From the NCBI GenBank assembly GCA_964536375.1, contig CAZHXF010000003.1, positions 17,911-81,910 of the forward strand: DNA of 64,000 nucleotides, read 5' to 3'. Numbering within the stretch: the stretch's first letter is position 1; each line of letters opens with the position of its first letter. Positions 1-7,854 of this stretch are shown here, piece after piece. The notes beneath the pieces were generated by a model. The model saw only the letters and a program-made list of their open reading frames with translations, did no database searches and was not told the DNA's origin. The position numbers and the translations under genes were made by a program. This stretch comes from Desulfuromonas sp964536375 (GTDB lineage: Bacteria; Desulfobacterota; Desulfuromonadia; Desulfuromonadales; Desulfuromonadaceae).

Positions 1-121
1 GCTGGCAATAGTTTATGGTGACGGCGAGAGCAAATACGACCGTACAGCTGAATATAAAAGTAGTCAGTACCACTATTCTAATCAGAGGAATCTGGTGCCT
101 TAAATAAAGCTTACGTGCCAC
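1..121 (-). CDS. N-terminus of an inner-membrane protein, cut by window edge
   Basis: An open frame runs leftward from a GTG at 121-119 to the window edge, about 40 residues. It starts MARKLYLRHQ (basic) and continues into a hydrophobic stretch of roughly 25 residues (LIRIVVLTTFIFSCTVVFAL and on), which reads as an N-in transmembrane anchor. An AAGGGA-like ribosome site lies just upstream. It is divergent from the TolC-type gene. The rest of the protein is outside the window, so the family cannot be named; a sensor or a secretion accessory protein would both fit. Confidence 0.45.
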   Translation of the reverse strand, partial: MARKLYLRHQIPLIRIVVLTTFIFSCTVVFALAVTINYCQ

Positions 122-168
122 AAGTTTTCCCTTGCTGGTGTCAAAAAAAGTTAAAATTTATAGACTGG

Positions 169-180
169 CAGTATATACTG
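169..180. promoter_or_regulatory. Perfect 12-bp palindrome in divergent promoter region
   Basis: CAGTATATACTG is its own reverse complement and lies between the two divergently read genes (starts at 121 and 315). It could be a regulator operator, or just an AT-rich promoter element containing TATACT. The function is inferred only from its position and symmetry. Confidence 0.3.
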
Positions 181-314
181 TCTTACTCAAAAGGTGTTTG
201 AAATATAGCAAAAGATGACTGATTTTGTACTCTTTTAGCTATACAAAGAAAAAATATCACGTTATAAATAGCATTATTAATTAAGAATATTTCTTCGTAA
301 TTGTGAGGGTATCA

Positions 315-1781
315 ATGAAGATTCTAATCCTAGCTATTGGTTTTTGCTCCATGTTGATCAGTCCATTCGTCAGCTGGTCTAGTGATGAGATTTCAATGAC
401 TGAAATGTTTCACACCCAAGAAAACGGTACGACAGATAATCTTAGTTCTGTTGTACGCCAAGCGATTGCTACCAATCCAGAGGTGATGGCTAGCTGGGCA
501 GTGTTTAGGTCTGTTGAGTTTGAACAGGATGCCGCATGGGGTGGGTATTTGCCCAGCGTTGATGTGACTGGGCGAGCTGGTTATGAGGGTTATCGTTCAA
601 ATAGCCAAACCAGTGATTATCAACCAGCAGAGGTCTCATTTGCGTTCACACAAATGCTTTATGATGGGTTTTTGACTCGTGATGAGGTGGAGCGTTTAGG
701 TGCTGAAAAATTGGTTTGTTTATGTGAGCTGTTGGAGATGTCTGAGAATACAGCATTAACAGCTATCACGGCTTATGTGGATGTGTTGCGTTACCGTAAC
801 TTATTAGCCTATGCCGAAGAGAATCTAGCGCAGCACCAAGAGGTTTTTGGTCAAGTTAAAGAGCGTGTTGAGGCTGGCATTAGCCGCGGTGTCGATTTAG
901 ATCAGGCAACAGGGCGGCTTGCGCTTGCCCGCGCCAACTGGATGACAGAGTCGAATAATCTTCATGATGTTAGCGTCCGTTTTCTACGTATTGTTGGTGA
1001 GCTACCTGATACAACATTGCAACCTCCTACTGAGGTAACGCAAATAGAATTGCCCGAAAAGATCGAGGGAGCTCTGCTAAATGCGTTTAACCAAAATCCG
1101 ACAATTAATGCTGCTTGTGCACGTGTTGCTGCCGCACGTAAGGCACAAGATGCACGCCAGGCATCCTTTCATCCGCGCGTTGAACTCCGTGGTCATCACG
1201 ATATAGGTGCAGAGAGAGACCAAATAAAAGGTAACAGTAACGAAAGCGTTGTAGAGGTTGTAGCTACGATTAATCTTTATCGCGGTGGCAGTGACCGAGC
1301 GACTGTACAGCAGTTTCATAGCTATGTTAACCAGTCCATTGACCTGCGTAATAAAATGTGTCGTGATATTCGCCAAACTCTAACGATCGCATACAACTCT
1401 ATTGGTCATCTAGAAAAACAACTAGAATATTTGAAAGCTCATTTGCAGTCGAGTCAAAATGCGCGTCAAGCGTATCGTGATCAGTTTGATATTGGTCAAC
1501 GAACTTTGCTTGACCTCCTAGACACTGAAAATGAGTATTTTCAGGCGCGCCGTGCTTATGCCATTGCCTCATACGATTATGTTTTAGCCTATGCACGTTC
1601 TGCGCAAGGGATGGGCACATTGCTAACATCTCTGGGTATACGTAATAAGGATGTGCCTATGCTTGACCAAGTGGTGAATGATAAAGGGGATATCAGTGCT
1701 AGTGAGTTTTGTGTTGAGCAGGCAATACCCGCTCAGCTTACTGGCAATGGAACTATTTCTGCTCAGCCGTGGTTGAAGTAA
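315..1781 (+). CDS. TolC-family outer membrane efflux/type I secretion protein
   Basis: Protein of about 488 residues with an N-terminal signal peptide (KILILAIGFCSMLISPFVS) followed by two OEP repeats of long amphipathic helices. This is the fold of TolC-family trimeric outer membrane channels, which pair with a periplasmic adaptor and an inner-membrane pump. The C-terminal half carries the segment QFDIGQRTLLDLLDTENEYF, typical of TolC proteins of type I secretion systems (LapE/AggA type). The start at 315 is chosen over the in-frame GTG at 303 because GAGGGT sits about 6 bases before it. No adaptor or ABC partner is visible downstream, so the partner genes may lie to the left of the window. 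A role in secretion rather than drug efflux is inferred. Confidence 0.85.
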   Translation: MKILILAIGFCSMLISPFVSWSSDEISMTEMFHTQENGTTDNLSSVVRQAIATNPEVMASWAVFRSVEFEQDAAWGGYLPSVDVTGRAGYEGYRSNSQTSDYQPAEVSFAFTQMLYDGFLTRDEVERLGAEKLVCLCELLEMSENTALTAITAYVDVLRYRNLLAYAEENLAQHQEVFGQVKERVEAGISRGVDLDQATGRLALARANWMTESNNLHDVSVRFLRIVGELPDTTLQPPTEVTQIELPEKIEGALLNAFNQNPTINAACARVAAARKAQDARQASFHPRVELRGHHDIGAERDQIKGNSNESVVEVVATINLYRGGSDRATVQQFHSYVNQSIDLRNKMCRDIRQTLTIAYNSIGHLEKQLEYLKAHLQSSQNARQAYRDQFDIGQRTLLDLLDTENEYFQARRAYAIASYDYVLAYARSAQGMGTLLTSLGIRNKDVPMLDQVVNDKGDISASEFCVEQAIPAQLTGNGTISAQPWLK

Positions 1782-1828
1782 GGTAAATAGCGTTATTGAT
1801 ACTAATAATGGAGATGTGGCAGCAATAA

Positions 1829-2118
1829 GCAGCCATACCGAGCATTATCTATGGCATGTGGGGCTTGTATGCTTTTGCGCCGCTGATGAGTGAGTACGTA
1901 GAACCTCTGCTGCAAGATATCTTTTTACTCATACATATCATTGGGTGCCTGTTTTCCGGTGTGCCACTTGGGAGCGATATTCTTTCTACCAGTAGTATCC
2001 TCAGTATTATGATCATCCCTTTTATCGCTAGTATTGTGCGCGATACCTTTGCCTAAACTCCGTTGCAACTTAAAAAATCAGCTTATGGAATCGGGGCGAC
2101 ACGCTGGGAAGTGGTTAA
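1829..2118 (+). pseudogene. pstC remnant (phosphate ABC transporter permease)
   Basis: Translation in one frame gives AAIPSIIYGMWGLYAFAPLM and, further on, PFIASIVRDTFA, then an in-frame TAA at 2054-2056, then LKKSAYGIGATRWEVVKD. These match the central and EAA-loop part of PstC, the inner-membrane permease of the PstSCAB phosphate importer (family blocks PS.VYG.WGL, PFI.S..RD.F, KE.AYGLGATRWE.V). The N-terminal third is missing: an in-frame stop at 1826 precedes the homology. The C-terminal membrane helices are missing as well. With an internal nonsense codon and both ends lost, this is a dead fragment. It abuts a phoR fragment. Confidence 0.75.
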
Positions 2119-2277
2119 AGATTTTACACCTGCTCTAAATCACGTAACAAAAATCACGCTGGAACTGGTCTTGGCTTGGCGATTATCAAACATATTGTGG
2201 GTTTATACTCCGGTGTTGTGTGGATTGAGAGCAATGATGACGGTGGTAATTGTTTTGTGGTGCAGTTAAGTGGATAG
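2119..2277 (+). pseudogene. phoR-like histidine kinase C-terminal remnant
   Basis: A different frame from the pstC piece reads RFYTCSKSRNKNHAGTGLGL, then AIIKHIVGLYSGVVWIESND and a C-terminus ending at TAG 2275-2277. This is the end of a PhoR-type HATPase_c domain: F-box/RFY, G2 box GTGLGLAI and the closing beta strands. Nothing of the kinase upstream of the RFY segment is present. The join to pstC lies near 2110-2120, so one deletion probably removed everything between pstC and the 3' end of phoR. No start or promoter for this piece is visible. Confidence 0.72.
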
Positions 2278-2343
2278 CGGTGTTAAGAAGAATTAACTGG
2301 TATCGTAGGGACCTCCATTTTATGTTATTGGATGGAGATTTTT

Positions 2344-3261
2344 ATGAAGAGTAAAGTTCACATTATAATTGCCGCTGATGATTGCTGCTCGCGTTCGCTG
2401 GGGTTAAGCAAAAAAAGACTGTCAGTTATGGTGCTGGTGGCAGTTTTGCTGGGTGGGGTTGCTGTTACTGCTACCATGTTTTCTGCTTACACCTTGGTAA
2501 TGCAGCCGGAGCGCAAGCAACACTTGGCAGAGCTAACGACTCAGGTGCAATTGCTTGAGGGGCAAAATAGTAATTTGCTGGCGCAGGTAGATGAGCAACA
2601 GCGTGAAAAACAGCAACTTATGAGTGAGGCGCTAAGCCATCTCAATGAGCGTACTGCCCAGCTGGAATCTATACTTACCCAAGTTGGTGTAGTTGTGCCG
2701 ACAGAAAATAGTGTTGTGGACGCCGGAACCGTCGTCGCTGATCAGACTGCTTTAGCCAGCAGTGGTGGGCCATTTATCTTTGCCGGTGAGGATAACTATG
2801 AAGGGCTAACCGGGCAAGATGAAACGGGTGATGTCCTTAAACATTCGGATAAATTGCTTGACCTGATTACTCATGTGCCACTGGGGCGCCCAACTGCGGG
2901 GTATTGTTCCTCCGGGTTTGGACGGCGTACTGATCCGATAAATGGTCGGCGGGCTTTTCACAGCGGCATAGATATCGCGAGTAACGTCGGCACCAAGATT
3001 TATGCTACCGCAGATGGGGTTGTGGTGAGTTGCGGTAGGGTGAATGGCTATGGTAAAATGATCAAGTTGAATAATGGTCAGCGCTTCAGCACAGTCTTTG
3101 GTCACCTGCACAAAATAATGGTAGCTAAAGGGGCGCAGGTGAAACGCGGCGACTTACTTGGCACTATGGGTAGCACTGGGCGTTCGACCGGTCCACATCT
3201 GCACTATGAAATACGTGATCTTGGTCATGCGGTAAATCCATATTCTTTTACCTTTCTCTAG
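2344..3261 (+). CDS. M23 family metallopeptidase (LytM-type murein endopeptidase)
   Basis: About 305 residues. There is a short cytoplasmic N-terminus, one transmembrane helix near residues 25-50 (VMVLVAVLLGGVAVTATMFS), and a coiled coil rich in Q and E (about 60-115). The C-terminal M23 domain has its zinc ligands: H in RRAFHSGIDIA, D of the same motif, and HLH in GPHLHYEIRD. Such proteins cut peptide cross-links in murein or act as periplasmic activators. Start 2344 is preferred to the in-frame ATG at 2332 because GGAG lies 8 bases before it. The next gene, 15 bases on, is a bactofilin, a pairing seen in many bacteria, which suggests a role in local wall remodelling. Confidence 0.88.
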   Translation: MKSKVHIIIAADDCCSRSLGLSKKRLSVMVLVAVLLGGVAVTATMFSAYTLVMQPERKQHLAELTTQVQLLEGQNSNLLAQVDEQQREKQQLMSEALSHLNERTAQLESILTQVGVVVPTENSVVDAGTVVADQTALASSGGPFIFAGEDNYEGLTGQDETGDVLKHSDKLLDLITHVPLGRPTAGYCSSGFGRRTDPINGRRAFHSGIDIASNVGTKIYATADGVVVSCGRVNGYGKMIKLNNGQRFSTVFGHLHKIMVAKGAQVKRGDLLGTMGSTGRSTGPHLHYEIRDLGHAVNPYSFTFL

Positions 3262-3276
3262 CAACAAGGGGCTCTT

Positions 3277-3690
3277 ATGTTTTCGTCAGCTAAAAAAAAT
3301 AATCCTGATGCTGTAACGACTATAATCGGTGCTGGAGCTGAAATAACCGGCGACATGTCATTTAAGGAAACTATGCGAATTGATGGTCAATTTGATGGCA
3401 ACTTGAGAGGTGACAACCTGATTATTAGTGCCAGTGGTAAAGTTATGGGTGATGTAGTAGCTAGTAGTTGTGTGTGTTACGGGCAGGTTGTTGGCAACAT
3501 GACTGTTGAGCGCTTGCAAGTGAAGCAAGGTGGCAAGATAGATGGTACCGTCAGTACAGCTATCCTGGAAGTGGAATCCGGTGCGTTACTCAGTGGTGAA
3601 ATAACCCAACCCAAAAAGGAGCTGCGTCTGGTGACCGGTGAGACAGATAAAATTGCTTCAGTCCCAGAGAAAAACAGCGCGAAAAAATAG
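3277..3690 (+). CDS. Bactofilin family cytoskeletal protein
   Basis: 137 residues dominated by a DUF583/bactofilin right-handed beta helix (about 20-110). It shows repeated hydrophobic strands and the typical opening TIIGAGAEITGDMSFKETMR, with IDGQFDGNLRG and GKIDGTVSTAILEVESGALL. Termini are short and disordered, as usual for the family. Bactofilins polymerise without nucleotide and scaffold wall enzymes. The ribosome site AGGGG precedes the ATG by 6 bases. It sits directly behind an M23 peptidase, so co-transcription and a shared morphogenetic role are likely. Confidence 0.88.
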   Translation: MFSSAKKNNPDAVTTIIGAGAEITGDMSFKETMRIDGQFDGNLRGDNLIISASGKVMGDVVASSCVCYGQVVGNMTVERLQVKQGGKIDGTVSTAILEVESGALLSGEITQPKKELRLVTGETDKIASVPEKNSAKK

Positions 3691-3755
3691 CTGCACGTTC
3701 AATGTTAATACTGCCATTGGTAATGTTGTGGCTCAGGCTATGGTAATAAATGGCA

Positions 3756-3803
3756 AAGACACCAAGACCGCTTCTCAAGAGAAAAGGTCTTGGTGCTTTT
3801 CGT
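3756..3803. terminator. Bidirectional intrinsic terminator
   Basis: CACCAAGACC (3760-3769) pairs perfectly with GGTCTTGGTG (3786-3795). Flanking AAAG and CTTTT give A and T tracts on both sides. It lies between the convergent bactofilin and cyclophilin genes and can serve both. Confidence 0.8.
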
Positions 3804-3808
3804 TTGAA

Positions 3809-4324
3809 CTAGTTCTCTATGACTTGCGCAGAGATTATTGAAATTGCTTCTAGTGGGACATCTTGATGCATCCCTGCGTTGCCTGTGGTTACTTGCTCAA
3901 TGGTTTTAACAATATCCATGCCGGCAACCACTTTACCGAAGACTGCATAACCGTAAGCGTCTGGGCTGGTGTCACGGTGGTCGAGAAATGTATTATCATT
4001 AATGTTGATAAAGAATTGTGATGTTGCGCTATTGACAATCTGGGTGCGTGCCATGGCTATGGAGCCGCAGACGTTTTTTAAGCCGTTAGTAGCTTCATTT
4101 TTTATGGGTTTGTTTTTGTTGCCCTTTTCTGTCATGTCACCGTTCATACCGCCACACTGAATCATGAAATTACTGATAACACGGTGAAAAATGGTGTCAT
4201 TGTAGAAACCACTGTTTACGTAGCCGAGAAAATTTTCTGCGCTAATTGGTGCCAGTTCAGGGTTTAATTCCAGAGTGATGTCACCCATTGTTGTTTGTAG
4301 TAATATCTGTGGTGCAGAACTCAT
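3809..4324 (-). CDS. Peptidyl-prolyl cis-trans isomerase, cyclophilin type
   Basis: 171 residues covering a complete cyclophilin domain and no signal peptide, so a cytoplasmic PpiB-type enzyme is likely. Recognisable blocks: TIFHRVISNFMIQCGG (the catalytic-loop FHR.I..FM.Q.GD-like signature), CGSIAMARTQIVNSATSQFF (SMAR....NSA.SQFFI) and YAVFGKVVAGMDIV. These enzymes catalyse proline isomerisation during folding. The ATG has an AGGAGT ribosome site upstream. It is a single gene convergent with bactofilin. Confidence 0.9.
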   Translation of the reverse strand: MSSAPQILLQTTMGDITLELNPELAPISAENFLGYVNSGFYNDTIFHRVISNFMIQCGGMNGDMTEKGNKNKPIKNEATNGLKNVCGSIAMARTQIVNSATSQFFININDNTFLDHRDTSPDAYGYAVFGKVVAGMDIVKTIEQVTTGNAGMHQDVPLEAISIISAQVIEN

Positions 4325-4600
4325 AATACTATTACTCCTTTTGTTGTTGTTTATTCGCAGGTCGCTGTTTGTTTGGGCGTGACGTTAACATATTTATCCG
4401 AATAAGTTCAAATCAACTGTATATAATAATGTCAGACTGGTATGCTTTGCTGATAATTATTGTTTCACCTGTCTAGGGATTGCTGTTATATTTACCGGCG
4501 CAGTTTTTAGGCAGACGCTTGTGTGCGTGGATACAAAATAGCGCCATGTGACCTTATTACATAAATTATTGTGCGCAAGTGTCCTTGCAGGAAATAGGTT
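4325..4600. other. Divergent intergenic region
   Basis: About 276 bases between the cyclophilin and SHOCT-protein starts. A TATAAT hexamer occurs at 4422-4427, but no good -35 partner lies 16-18 bases upstream. No ORF or clear hairpin was seen. Confidence 0.4.
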
Positions 4601-5137
4601 ATGGAAGATTCAACAAATGAAAGTAGTGTAGCTAAAAATATTTTTGTTGGTTATTTTATTCTTATATTACATGTTTTGTTATTGGGATTTCTCGGGTTAT
4701 TCATTGTGTTTTTCCGCGGTGTGGTTGTGTATATGCCGTGGATACTTGGTGGTGGTTTGACTCTGATGCTGCTGTCTGGGGTGTGGTTTTATCGGCGGAT
4801 GAAAAGGGGACAGACTAATCTGCGGGAAACTATAAAAGATGCAGTGCCAAAAAATCGTCCAGTAGAAATAAGCTTGCTCGGTGGTTTGGCGTCTATGAGG
4901 CTTGGGTCAGTTGGTGGTTCTAACGGCAGCTATGGAGCGCAACCGCCGCTGCAGCTTGAGGATGGCGAGACTTCACGCCTGCGAAGTTTGGATCGACTGA
5001 TGGAAATGTACAATAAAGATTTAATTACCAAAGAAGAGTTTGCATTATTGAAGCAGGATGTGTTAAACAGTTCGGGCTTGACCAAATCAGATGATGTAGA
5101 TGGTGACGTAATTGATGTTGATTTTACTAGCCATTAG
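4601..5137 (+). CDS. Two-helix membrane protein with C-terminal SHOCT-like domain
   Basis: 178 residues. Two transmembrane helices lie near residues 12-40 and 47-66, followed by a basic segment (YRRMKRGQ) and a low-complexity Gly/Ser linker. The C-terminal helical pair RLRSLDRLMEMYNKDLITKEEF resembles the SHOCT domain (L..L..l...G.IT.EEF...K..lL), often found at the end of small membrane proteins. The function is unknown. An AGGAAATAGG ribosome region precedes the ATG. It stands alone ahead of a tRNA cluster. Confidence 0.65.
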   Translation: MEDSTNESSVAKNIFVGYFILILHVLLLGFLGLFIVFFRGVVVYMPWILGGGLTLMLLSGVWFYRRMKRGQTNLRETIKDAVPKNRPVEISLLGGLASMRLGSVGGSNGSYGAQPPLQLEDGETSRLRSLDRLMEMYNKDLITKEEFALLKQDVLNSSGLTKSDDVDGDVIDVDFTSH

Positions 5138-5269
5138 ATGTATATAGTCCACGTCGTGGTTAGTGATTGAATAAAACGCAAATACTGTGGATCAATGTTT
5201 TACGATTTTTTATTTTGTTTTAAGTTGCATTTTCAAGTTTAGAATGATAAACAACAGCGTCTTGTATGT

Positions 5270-5346
<77 letters not shown>

Positions 5347-5352
5347 TAACAA

Positions 5353-5429
5353 GCGCCAGTAGCTCAGCTGGATAGAGCATGTGACTTCTAATCACAGGGT
5401 CGAGGGTTCGAGTCCTTCCTGGCGCGCCA
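5353..5429 (+). tRNA. tRNA-Arg (TCT)
   Basis: A 77-base cloverleaf with encoded CCA; acceptor GCGCCAG pairs with CTGGCGC. The anticodon stem TGTGA/TCACA encloses CTTCTAA (anticodon TCT). It reads AGA codons. Confidence 0.95.
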
Positions 5430-5504
5430 CTTATAAATCCTCGTTTTGTGATTAAAGTATATAGATAATAACCATCTGCGGTTGCATGTTGGTAAGCACC
5501 TTGT

Positions 5505-5581
5505 GGTGGGTGTAGCTCAGTTGGTAGAGCGCCGGATTGTGACTCCGGTTGTCGAGGGTTCAATCCCCTTCACTCACCCCA
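5505..5581 (+). tRNA. tRNA-His (GTG)
   Basis: The anticodon stem CCGGA/TCCGG encloses TTGTGAC (anticodon GTG). The gene encodes the histidine-specific extra G at -1 (5505), which can pair with C73, and a CCA end at 5579-5581. Confidence 0.95.
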
Positions 5582-5712
5582 TTTTACTATACAGCGTACG
5601 GATCACCTGTCTGTTTAAATTATCTGTACATTGTGCAATTGGTTTACTCCGCTTATTTTTAGTGGTGACATATATTCTCATAGCTTTTCGGTTTTGAGAT
5701 CTAATAGGACTT

Positions 5713-5795
5713 GCGAGAGTGGCGGAATTGGCAGACGCACTGGGTTTAGGACCCAGCGGGCAACCGTGGGAGTTCGAGTCTCCCCTCTCGCACCA
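5713..5795 (+). tRNA. tRNA-Leu (TAG)
   Basis: An 83-base class II tRNA with a long variable arm (CGGGCAACCGT). The anticodon stem CTGGG/CCCAG encloses TTTAGGA (anticodon TAG). CCA is encoded. Confidence 0.95.
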
Positions 5796-5801
5796 AGTAA
5801 T

Positions 5802-5830
5802 AACAGGGGCATCCGTGCCCCTGTTTTGTT
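5802..5830 (+). terminator. Intrinsic terminator after tRNA cluster
   Basis: AACAGGGGCA (5802-5811) pairs with TGCCCCTGTT (5816-5825) across a TCCG loop, followed by TTGTT. It ends the tRNA transcript before tig. Confidence 0.85.
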
Positions 5831-5903
5831 ATGCCTTGTGTTCCTGTCGATTACCGAATATCAATTCGTCCCGTTTATTAATTAACAAGTGAGGTTATTT
5901 AGC

Positions 5904-7247
5904 ATGAACGTTCAGGTTGAAGACATTAGCCCTATAAAAAAGAAAATTAGTGTTGAAGTTAGTGTAGACCGTGTTTCTGATGAAATTACTAAGGCATACA
6001 AGAAGATCGCGAAAAATGCCAAAGTTAAAGGCTTTCGTCAGGGCAAAGTGCCAATGACTGTTGTTGAGCAGTATTTTGCTGAGCAAATGGAGCAAGAGGT
6101 AATTGGCAAGCTGATTAACGAATCATACTATAAGGCTTTAGTCGATAATGATGTCCAGGCTATATCCGAACCTAAAATAGAGGCTACTGATTCACTTGCT
6201 AAGGGTAAAACATTTACCTTTGAAGCTCATGTTGAAGTTAAGCCAGCTATTGTGGCAGTAAACTATAGCGGTTTGGAATTGAAAAAAGAGATTCTTAAGC
6301 TTGATGATCAGGTTGTAGAAGATCGTATCAATGAAATGTGTTCGGAACGTGATGCTCAGGAAGTTGCTGCGCGTGATGATGCACAAAATGGTGATTTTGT
6401 AACTATCGATTTCGAAGGCTTTCTTGACGGTGAGGCTTTTGCTGGCGGCGCAGCTCAAGAGCATGCGCTGGAGATCGGTTCAGGAAGTTTTATTCCCGGT
6501 TTTGAAGAGCAGTTGGTAGGGATGAAGCGTGGGGAAGAAAAAGAGATAAATGTAACTTTTCCAGCTGAGTACGGCAACAAAGATTTAGCTGGTAAAGAGG
6601 CAGTTTTTCAGGTGAAGATAAAAGAGATTAAAGTTAAAGTTTGTGCCGAGCTTGATGATGATTTGGCTAAAGAGCTGGGTGCTGATTCTGTTGCTGATTT
6701 ACGTTTAAAAGTGGCTGATGGCTACAAAAGTCAGGAAGAACAGCGTGTCGAAGAGGATTTGAAGGAACGTTTGATGACCGGCTTGGTTGATAATAACGTG
6801 TTTGAAGTTCCTGAGACCATGATTGTGCGTCAGCTGGAATTTATGCAGCGCAATATCAGCAATCGGTTGAAGAAACAAGGCATGACTCTTGAGATGATGG
6901 GGATGAATGACGAGTCATTCCGTGGCATGTATCGTGAGACTGCTATTAAACAGGTACAGGGTAGTTTAATTCTCGAATCTATTGGACAGCAGGAAAATAT
7001 TTCTGTCGATGACTCAGAAATTGATGGTCGTTTAGAAGAGATTGCCACTATGGCAAATGCTCCAATGGACGAAGTTAAAAAATATTATGCTGGTGAAGAT
7101 GCACGAAAAAATCTATTGGCACAGATCGAAGAGGAGAAAGTTATTACTTTCTTGCTTGGTCAGTCCAGGTTGACTGAGGTGTCTAAAGATGAACTGGCTG
7201 AAAAAGAAGCTGATACTGATCAAGTAGCAGACACAGAGCAGGAGTAG
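5904..7247 (+). CDS. tig: Trigger factor, ribosome-associated chaperone
   Basis: 447 residues in the usual three-part order. The N-terminal ribosome-binding domain (1-115) carries the signature GFRQGKVP near residue 45. A FKBP-type PPIase domain (about 150-240) contains GDFVTIDFEGFLDGEAF. The C-terminal helical chaperone arms follow. An acidic tail (EKEADTDQVADTEQE) closes the protein. Trigger factor binds nascent chains at ribosomal protein L23. The ATG at 5904 is chosen over the in-frame GTG at 5889, since AGGT lies just upstream. It leads the tig-clpP-clpX-lon cluster, a conserved protein quality-control order. Confidence 0.97.
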   Translation: MNVQVEDISPIKKKISVEVSVDRVSDEITKAYKKIAKNAKVKGFRQGKVPMTVVEQYFAEQMEQEVIGKLINESYYKALVDNDVQAISEPKIEATDSLAKGKTFTFEAHVEVKPAIVAVNYSGLELKKEILKLDDQVVEDRINEMCSERDAQEVAARDDAQNGDFVTIDFEGFLDGEAFAGGAAQEHALEIGSGSFIPGFEEQLVGMKRGEEKEINVTFPAEYGNKDLAGKEAVFQVKIKEIKVKVCAELDDDLAKELGADSVADLRLKVADGYKSQEEQRVEEDLKERLMTGLVDNNVFEVPETMIVRQLEFMQRNISNRLKKQGMTLEMMGMNDESFRGMYRETAIKQVQGSLILESIGQQENISVDDSEIDGRLEEIATMANAPMDEVKKYYAGEDARKNLLAQIEEEKVITFLLGQSRLTEVSKDELAEKEADTDQVADTEQE

Positions 7248-7251
7248 ATAT

Positions 7252-7839
7252 ATGAGTCTTGTCCCGATAGTTGTCGAACAAACTGGACGTGGTGAGCGTT
7301 CATACGATATTTATTCACGGCTGTTGAAGGATCGAATCATATTTCTCGGTGGTGGTATTGATGATCAGATAGCCAACTTGATTATTGCCCAGCTGTTGTT
7401 TTTGGAATCAGAAGATCCAGAAAAAGATATTCATCTGTATATAAACTCCCCAGGCGGGGTGGTGACATCGGGGATGGCGATTTATGATACCATGCAGTAT
7501 ATAAAAGCGCCGGTTTCAACCATCTGTATTGGTCAAGCGGCCAGCATGGGGGCAGTATTGTTGGCAGCAGGTGAAAATGGTAAGCGTTTTTCTTTGCCAA
7601 ATTCTCGCATAATGATACATCAGCCGTTAGGTGGGTTTCAGGGCCAGGCATCGGATATAAGTATCCATGCACAAGAAATTTTGCGTATGCGTGATGACCT
7701 GAATGCTATTCTTGCCCATCATACCGGGCAGGACATTGAAACTATCGCCGCAGATACCGAACGGGATTTCTTCATGGGAGCTAAAAATGCACAAAGTTAC
7801 GGCTTAGTTGATAAAATTGTCGTGCGCGAGCAGCTCTAA
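7252..7839 (+). CDS. clpP: ATP-dependent Clp protease proteolytic subunit
   Basis: 195 residues, the normal ClpP length. The catalytic serine lies in GQAASMGAVLL, the histidine in RIMIHQPLGG, and the aspartate in the later ERDFFMGAK region (D in TERD). It forms tetradecameric chambers capped by ClpX. The ribosome site AGGAG overlaps the tig stop and the gap is only 4 bases, so translation is probably coupled to tig. Its partner ClpX is encoded next. Confidence 0.97.
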   Translation: MSLVPIVVEQTGRGERSYDIYSRLLKDRIIFLGGGIDDQIANLIIAQLLFLESEDPEKDIHLYINSPGGVVTSGMAIYDTMQYIKAPVSTICIGQAASMGAVLLAAGENGKRFSLPNSRIMIHQPLGGFQGQASDISIHAQEILRMRDDLNAILAHHTGQDIETIAADTERDFFMGAKNAQSYGLVDKIVVREQL

Positions 7840-7854
7840 GAACGGGGGAATTTT

